9,485 nucleotides of DNA, from positions 1-9,485 of the forward strand of contig JAKCCC010000044.1 of the NCBI GenBank assembly GCA_021838985.1, written 5' to 3'. Source of the DNA: Planctomycetota bacterium (GTDB taxonomy: Bacteria; Planctomycetota; Phycisphaerae; WQYP01). The position numbers and the translations under genes were made by a program. A model generated the notes under the pieces. The model was not told where the DNA came from. It searched no databases and saw only the letters and a program-made list of their open reading frames with translations. Below, piece by piece: positions 5,581 through 9,485 of this stretch (the first letter of the stretch is position 1; every line of letters begins with the position of its first letter).

Positions 5581-7204
5581 ATACCGCCGCCGGGATCGGT
5601 TGTACCGCGCTGGCGGGCCAATCCAGGTGGCAGCGCCAGTGCACATCATCGGCAGTGGGAAAATCAGTGCGATAATGTACGCCGCGTGTTTCCTGCCGCG
5701 CTCCTGCTGCGGCGGTGATCAGCCGGCCGACTTGGAGCATGTTCTGCAACTCCCAGCCGGGTGGACTGTCAAACACCTTATCCAGTAGATAATGCGACCA
5801 GAAATCGATGATTTCCACCGCCTCGTTGAGCCGTGGGCCGACCCGCTCAATCCCCGCATTGCGCCATAACAGCGAACGCAGGGAACTGAGCACGTCGGGC
5901 ATGTCTAACTCGGTGCGGTCGCTGGGGGGAATCTCGGCGGCGAGCCGCGGGGCTTCAGGGGGGCGGCTGTGCCCGGCCAGGCGGGCGGCGGCATCTTCAC
6001 CGGCACGCTTGCCAAACACCAGCGCCTCAATCAGCGAATTACTCGCCAAACGGTTGGCCCCGTGCAAGCCGGTATAGGCGGCCTCACCGATGGCGTAAAG
6101 ATTCTCCAGACTGCTGCGGCCCTGCAGATCGCACCAAATGCCCCCCACCATGTAATGGGCGCTGGGATGCACCGGGATGGGCTGCTGGCCCGGATTGATG
6201 CCGAACCGGCGACACACCGCGTAGATGCCGGGAAATCGGCTCTTGAATCCTTCTTCCCCCATGTGCCGACAATCGAGAAACACGTGGGTAGCGCCGGTTT
6301 TACCCATCTGGGCCAGAATGCAGCGCGACACCACGTCGCGCGGCGCCAGCTCCGCCATGGGGTGGTAGTCGGGCATGAAGCGATAGCCGCTGCGATCGAT
6401 CAGTTTCGCTCCTTCCCCGCGCACGGCCTCACTGATCAGGAATCGCGTGGCCCCGGCGATGTAAATGGTGGTCGGGTGGAATTGGACCATCTCCACATCG
6501 CGCAGCTTCGCCCCGGCTCGCCAAGCCATCGCCAGCCCGTCCGCCGTGGCAATGGGAGGATTGGTGGTTTCTCGGAATAGCGCCCCAGCGCCGCCGCTGG
6601 CCAGGAGCGTCTGCCGGGCGAAAATGGTGAAAAGACCCCGCTGCGGCGTCCAGGCCAGCGCCCCTATACAGCGCCCGTCCACAGTGAGCAAGTCCAGAAT
6701 GAAGGTGTGCTCGAGAATGGAAATCGGCTCCCGACTGCGGGCCACCGCGCCTAAACAGTTGGCGAGTTCGCGGCCCGTGGCGTCACCCAAGGCGTGGACA
6801 ATGCGGGCGAAAGAATGGCCGCCTTCCCGGCCGAAGGCCAGTTTGCCGTCGGTTTCCCGGTCAAAGTTGGCGCCCCATCGGATCAGTTCCTCAATGCGGG
6901 CGGGAGCCTCTTTCACCACGGTTTCCACCGCGGCCTGGTCGCTTAAGCCGCAGCCCGTCTGAAGAGTATCGTGGATATGGCTGGCGAAGCTGTCTTCCGG
7001 GCGTAGGACGGTGGCGATGCCACCCTGGGCATAATAGGTGTTCGATTCGAACAGCTGCTGCTTGGAGACCACCAGTACTTCCGCCCCTTCGCTGGCGGCG
7101 ATCGCTGCCCGCAGCCCCGCCACCCCCCCGCCGATAATCAAAATGTCCGTCACCACGTGCGGCAGGCGGTGCGTCCGGAATGGGTACAAATAGCGACGGT
7201 GCAT
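5579..7204 (-). CDS. nadB: L-aspartate oxidase
   Basis: NadB is a cytoplasmic flavoprotein that oxidises L-aspartate to iminoaspartate, the first step of de novo NAD synthesis (quinolinate is then made by NadA). The length, 541 residues, is nearly that of E. coli NadB. The FAD-binding GGGVAG is at residues 25-30, SNTYYAQGGIA at 54-63, REGGHS at 126-131, QFHPTT at 241-246 and RGEG at 262-265. HYMVGGI at 350-356 and YTGLHGANRLASNSLIEAL at 377-395 separate it well from generic succinate dehydrogenase flavoproteins. GAGGA (7215-7211) lies 6 bases before the ATG and supports this start; GTG codons at residues 17-18 would give a shorter N-terminus nearer the family norm. No nadA or nadC is seen here. 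It is convergent with recG and divergent from gmhA. Confidence 0.96.
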   Translation of the reverse strand: MHRRYLYPFRTHRLPHVVTDILIIGGGVAGLRAAIAASEGAEVLVVSKQQLFESNTYYAQGGIATVLRPEDSFASHIHDTLQTGCGLSDQAAVETVVKEAPARIEELIRWGANFDRETDGKLAFGREGGHSFARIVHALGDATGRELANCLGAVARSREPISILEHTFILDLLTVDGRCIGALAWTPQRGLFTIFARQTLLASGGAGALFRETTNPPIATADGLAMAWRAGAKLRDVEMVQFHPTTIYIAGATRFLISEAVRGEGAKLIDRSGYRFMPDYHPMAELAPRDVVSRCILAQMGKTGATHVFLDCRHMGEEGFKSRFPGIYAVCRRFGINPGQQPIPVHPSAHYMVGGIWCDLQGRSSLENLYAIGEAAYTGLHGANRLASNSLIEALVFGKRAGEDAAARLAGHSRPPEAPRLAAEIPPSDRTELDMPDVLSSLRSLLWRNAGIERVGPRLNEAVEIIDFWSHYLLDKVFDSPPGWELQNMLQVGRLITAAAGARQETRGVHYRTDFPTADDVHWRCHLDWPASAVQPIPAAV

Positions 7205-7221
7205 TTATCGTCCTCGGTGCT

Positions 7222-7227
7222 TATAAT
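7222..7227 (+). promoter_or_regulatory. Candidate -10 element for gmhA
   Basis: A perfect TATAAT on the plus strand, about 42 bases before the gmhA GTG start. No good -35 is seen at the expected distance. It is an inverted copy of the nadB -10, only 7 bases away, so the two promoters would overlap. Confidence 0.4.
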
Positions 7228-7234
7228 CTTCAGC

Positions 7235-7264
7235 ATTATAGGGGGAACAATAGATAGGGGACAA
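7235..7264 (-). promoter_or_regulatory. Candidate sigma70-type promoter for nadB
   Basis: Read on the minus strand, a perfect TATAAT (7240-7235) follows TTGTCC (7264-7259, 4 of 6 to the -35 consensus) with an 18-base spacer. Transcription would start near 7228, giving a leader of about 24 bases before the nadB ATG at 7204. Confidence 0.45.
7256..7261 (+). promoter_or_regulatory. Ribosome binding site supporting a GTG start for gmhA
   Basis: AGGGGA lies 7 bases before the GTG at 7269. The first in-frame ATG, at 7287, has no ribosome site at a proper distance, so GTG is preferred. Confidence 0.6.
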
Positions 7265-7268
7265 AACG

Positions 7269-7841
7269 GTGGATCACCCGAAATGGATGGCGGAAAATAT
7301 CGCCGACTCAGCCCGCGTTATCGCCGGCTTGCAGGCCCAGCTTCCCACTATCGAAGCCATCGGCGCCGCGATTACGCAGGCACTTCTCACTGGCCATAAA
7401 CTCCTCACCGCCGGTAACGGCGGTTCTGCTGCTGAGGCTATGCACTTGGCCCAGGAATTGACCGGACGGTACAGCCGCTCGGACCGCCGGGCCCTGCCGG
7501 CGCTGTGCCTGGCCGCGGACCCGACGGCGTTGACCTGCATTGCCAACGATTGGGACTTTAACACGGTATTTGCCCGTCAAGTGGACGCTTTCGCGGCGCC
7601 GGGTGACGTACTGGCAGTCTTCTCCAGCAGCGGCAACAGTGAAAATCTGATTCGCGCCTGCCAGCAAATGCGCAGTAGAGGCGGCAAAACCATTGGCCTT
7701 TTAGGCAAAGGCGGCGGGCGAAATCTGGCCGTCTGCGATTTGGCCGTGGTGGTAAATAGTTCCCGCACCGCACCGGTGCAGGAAGCCCACCAGGTCATCC
7801 TGCACCTGATCCTGGATTTCGTCGAACGCCATTGCACGTAA
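7269..7841 (+). CDS. gmhA: D-sedoheptulose 7-phosphate isomerase
   Basis: GmhA converts sedoheptulose 7-phosphate to D-glycero-D-manno-heptose 7-phosphate, the first step toward ADP-heptose for the LPS inner core. The 190-residue product is a single SIS domain of normal family length. The phosphate-binding loop is NGGSAAEA at 50-57 and a second SIS loop is SSSGNSEN at 119-126. The zinc ligands of the E. coli enzyme (H61, E65, Q172, H180) have clear counterparts at H59, E63, Q171 and H179, including the same spacing. Other SIS proteins such as DiaA share the fold, but these metal ligands favour true GmhA. Translation starts at GTG (see ribosome site at 7256). The gene is divergent from nadB, and no other heptose gene (hldE, gmhB) is visible. 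Its presence indicates an outer membrane with heptose-containing LPS or heptosylated surface glycans. Confidence 0.93.
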   Translation: MDHPKWMAENIADSARVIAGLQAQLPTIEAIGAAITQALLTGHKLLTAGNGGSAAEAMHLAQELTGRYSRSDRRALPALCLAADPTALTCIANDWDFNTVFARQVDAFAAPGDVLAVFSSSGNSENLIRACQQMRSRGGKTIGLLGKGGGRNLAVCDLAVVVNSSRTAPVQEAHQVILHLILDFVERHCT

Positions 7842-8150
7842 CGCGTGCGGGTCGAGGTCGCCGCGGCCTATACAGGCGGCCCCCATAAATCCACAGATTG
7901 CGAGGATTTCCCCGGCGCGGCCCGGTCGCAACCAGCGAAGCCCCAGCCCGGCTCCGCCGCAACCAAACCCACAACCCCTGCGTCGCAGAGTCGCCGGGGT
8001 GGCCTATGCCGGGGGTGGATTCTTCGCCGGAAACCGGGGATTCCCCGCAGGCCAAAATCTTCGCGCCGCGCGAAGAAACACGGCCATGGTGATACGGACC
8101 ACGTTTCCAGAATGTAACCAGAGTAACGACGGGGGACGGGTCACAGAAGG
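7842..8150. other. Intergenic stretch without a recognisable gene
   Basis: About 310 GC-rich bases between gmhA and the insertion sequence. Open frames here (for example 7845-8117 on plus) give Arg/Pro/Gly-rich translations with no recognisable motif and no ribosome site. It contains a hairpin at 8058-8076. Near its right end, GGACCACGTTTCC (8096-8108) and GGGGGACGGGTCAC (8131-8144) resemble motifs I recall from REP-like elements dispersed in many genomes; this is memory, not a search result. The region may be debris of older repeats into which the insertion sequence landed. Confidence 0.4.
8058..8076 (-). terminator. Candidate intrinsic terminator facing outward from the insertion sequence
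   Basis: TCTTCGCG (8058-8065) and CGCGAAGA (8069-8076) form a perfect 8-bp stem with a 3-base loop. Read on the minus strand it is followed by TTTT, so it could stop transcription coming out of the transposase gene. The T-run is short and followed by GG, so efficiency is uncertain. Confidence 0.35.
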
Positions 8151-8182
8151 TAAGGCGTCGGTAATAAATAAAGGTATCAAGT
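8151..8182. repeat. Terminal inverted repeat, left (3' end of transposase)
   Basis: Starts TAAGGCGTCGGTAATAAATA. It matches the reverse complement of 9420-9451 at 28 of 32 positions, mismatching at repeat positions 8, 15, 23 and 31. It ends 5 bases from the transposase stop codon (8190-8188), so there is almost no spare sequence on this side. Confidence 0.85.
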
Positions 8183-8187
8183 ATGGC

Positions 8188-9390
8188 TCAACGATTGGGG
8201 GCGATGACGTAGTTCCAATCACCATGAAAATGATTGCGTTTTAAGTTCACACATCGCATCTCCTGATCGGAAACTTTTCGGCCGGTCGGATACTTGTGGC
8301 GATCTAACCGGCAGGTCACCTTCAGCCCTTTCGCCGTGGTCGTCTTGGCAATCAGGTTCACAATGGTTTGATAATCGCGCAAAGGCTCCCCCCGCCAGTT
8401 TGATGAGATAAAGGAAAAGAGCTGGTGCTCGATCTTGTTCCATTTGCTGGTGCCCGGCGGAAAGTGGCACACGCAAAGTTCCAGTCCGCTCTCATCGGCA
8501 AAGGCCTGCAATTCCAATTTCCAGAGACGCAGCCGCGAACCATTGCTGCCCCCACCATCGGCGGTGATTAAAAGCTGGTCGGTTTCGGGATAGAGTTTTC
8601 GACCTTCAAATCGCCACCAACCACGGATTGACGCCACCGCAAACGCTCCCGTGTCATGATCCGTGCCGACGTTCACAAATCCGGCGTTACGCCCCAGATC
8701 GTAAATGCCATAAGGAAAGGCCCGCGGCACTTCAGGACTTGGGAAGTCATGCCCCTTGACCTTCCGGGGTTGCTTGGAAACCAACCATTGTTGCCCGGCA
8801 TTCGCGTAGTTACCCACCAGTTCTTTCTTCTTGGTGTCCACCGATATAACCGGCCTGCCCGCCACCATCGCCCGCTTGACGCAATTGTTGATATAGCGAA
8901 ACTGGGCATCCCGGTCCGGATGATCTTGGCCCTCTTCCAGTTTGCGATTACTTTGCAGGCTATAGTTCTGCGCATGCAGGAGTTGGCCGACTTTGACATA
9001 GCTGATCGGATGCCGCTGGTTACTGAGTTCGGCAGCGAGAGTCCGTGTGCTTTTGCATATCCATCGCAAAGGAGACTCCGGATCACCACGGGTTCCGCCG
9101 TCAATTAAACTCTCCAAGGTTGTCAGCAGCGAGGGATCGGTTTGCGTCAGGTTCTTGCGTCCCGCGCCCGAACGACGGATACGCCCCGGAGGCAGGGGCT
9201 CTCCAACGGCAATCTCACGAATCCCTTTGCTGATGGCCTTCCGGGATAAGCCACAAGCACGGTGTATCCGGGAAACCCCACCATAACCCAATCCCACCGC
9301 CTCGTTAGCAGCCATGAGGCGCCGGGCGCGCTCATCAAGGAGCGGCCAAATGCGTCTGAACTTCCGTGTTAGAACCGCAGCAGGTCTCAT
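8188..9390 (-). CDS. ISAzo13 family transposase (DDE type)
   Basis: The 400-residue protein matches the ISAzo13/'Rhodopirellula transposase' DDE family. An N-terminal helix-turn-helix-like region at about residues 33-60 (GYGGVSRIHRACGLSRKAIS) would bind the terminal repeats. The likely catalytic triad is D185 (VISVDTKKKELVG), D278 (LLITADGGGSNGSR) and E321 (FPPGTSKWNKIEHQLFSFI), and the C-terminal RLDRHKYPTGRKVS segment is also family-like. The frame is intact with no stop or frameshift, so the enzyme may be active. The ATG at 9390 lacks a clear ribosome site, which is common for transposases and keeps expression low. The gene fills the element almost entirely: 30 bases separate the start from the right repeat and 5 separate the stop from the left one. 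Confidence 0.92.
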   Translation of the reverse strand: MRPAAVLTRKFRRIWPLLDERARRLMAANEAVGLGYGGVSRIHRACGLSRKAISKGIREIAVGEPLPPGRIRRSGAGRKNLTQTDPSLLTTLESLIDGGTRGDPESPLRWICKSTRTLAAELSNQRHPISYVKVGQLLHAQNYSLQSNRKLEEGQDHPDRDAQFRYINNCVKRAMVAGRPVISVDTKKKELVGNYANAGQQWLVSKQPRKVKGHDFPSPEVPRAFPYGIYDLGRNAGFVNVGTDHDTGAFAVASIRGWWRFEGRKLYPETDQLLITADGGGSNGSRLRLWKLELQAFADESGLELCVCHFPPGTSKWNKIEHQLFSFISSNWRGEPLRDYQTIVNLIAKTTTAKGLKVTCRLDRHKYPTGRKVSDQEMRCVNLKRNHFHGDWNYVIAPNR

Positions 9391-9419
9391 GCATAGTTAT
9401 CATACCATGTTTGCCAGAA

Positions 9420-9451
9420 AGTTGATACTTTTATTTTTTACCGCCGCCTTA
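9420..9451. repeat. Terminal inverted repeat, right (5' end of transposase)
   Basis: On the minus strand it starts TAAGGCGGCGGTAAAAAATA and pairs with 8151-8182 (28 of 32). The AT-rich inner half could contribute promoter sequence for the transposase. Outside it, 9452-9485 holds no gene; a small stem GCGGA/TCCGC (9452-9466) abuts the end. Confidence 0.85.
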
Positions 9452-9485
9452 GCGGATGACCTCCGCCGGATGATCATACAAGTCC

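Larger units (their letters stand above)
8151..9451. mobile_element. Complete ISAzo13-like insertion sequence (about 1.3 kb)
   Basis: The element is defined by 32-base terminal inverted repeats (8151-8182 and 9420-9451, 28 of 32 identical) around a single intact 400-residue DDE transposase gene on the minus strand. Its 1301-base length fits the family. The outermost bases are TA at both ends, so a TA target duplication (one copy counted in each repeat) or no duplication are both possible; longer flanking duplications are not seen. Base composition is visibly less GC-rich than the neighbouring genes. The intact frame and well-matched ends suggest a fairly recent insertion. Confidence 0.85.

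Noticed and set aside
5969..6580. Long plus-strand open frame opposite nadB
   Set aside because: It is an antisense shadow of a clearly recognised nadB gene, with no motif of its own.
7845..8117. Possible small gene downstream of gmhA
   Set aside because: GTG start without ribosome site and a biased Arg/Pro/Ser composition typical of non-coding GC-rich DNA; overlapping frames on both strands look equally gene-like.
8656..9108. Plus-strand open frame within the insertion sequence
   Set aside because: Shadow of the transposase gene; the DDE motifs lie on the minus strand.

Overview
The window is a GC-rich bacterial chromosome segment carrying mostly ordinary genes plus two mobile or repeat-derived intrusions. 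The gene content points to a Gram-negative bacterium: a GmhA-type heptose isomerase (lipopolysaccharide core) and nucleotide-sugar genes. A Verrucomicrobiota or other PVC-group origin is my best guess, from the mix of an SPFH-GYF protein, a stand-alone four-helix-bundle protein and an ISAzo13-type transposase. No marker gene settles this.

Layout. 1-2049 is a nucleotide-sugar block: the C-terminal part of a UDP-glucose 6-dehydrogenase (cut by the window start), a four-helix-bundle protein of the S23/IVP family, and an extended-SDR nucleotide-sugar 4-epimerase. The small middle gene is bracketed by inverted arrays of a 7-base repeat and looks like a cassette dropped between two functionally linked sugar genes. 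2095-5572 holds an SPFH-domain protein with a C-terminal GYF_2-like domain, followed 4 bases later by recG. This RecG carries about 80 residues, partly made of two copies of a 37-base palindromic repeat, where the family normally has a short linker between helicase motif VI and the TRG region. 5579-7204 (minus strand) is nadB, convergent with recG and only 6 bases away. 7205-7268 is a divergent promoter region, and 7269-7841 is gmhA. 7842-8150 has no recognisable gene. 8151-9451 is a complete ISAzo13-like insertion sequence with 32-base terminal inverted repeats and an intact DDE transposase on the minus strand.

Function. The dehydrogenase and epimerase would supply uronic acid and epimerised sugar nucleotides for surface polysaccharide, and gmhA would supply heptose for LPS. 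recG acts in replication-fork rescue and nadB in NAD synthesis; neither appears functionally tied to the sugar genes.

I see no new multi-gene system. The points most worth a second look are the repeat-bracketed four-helix-bundle cassette, the repeat-derived insert inside RecG, and the complete insertion sequence.
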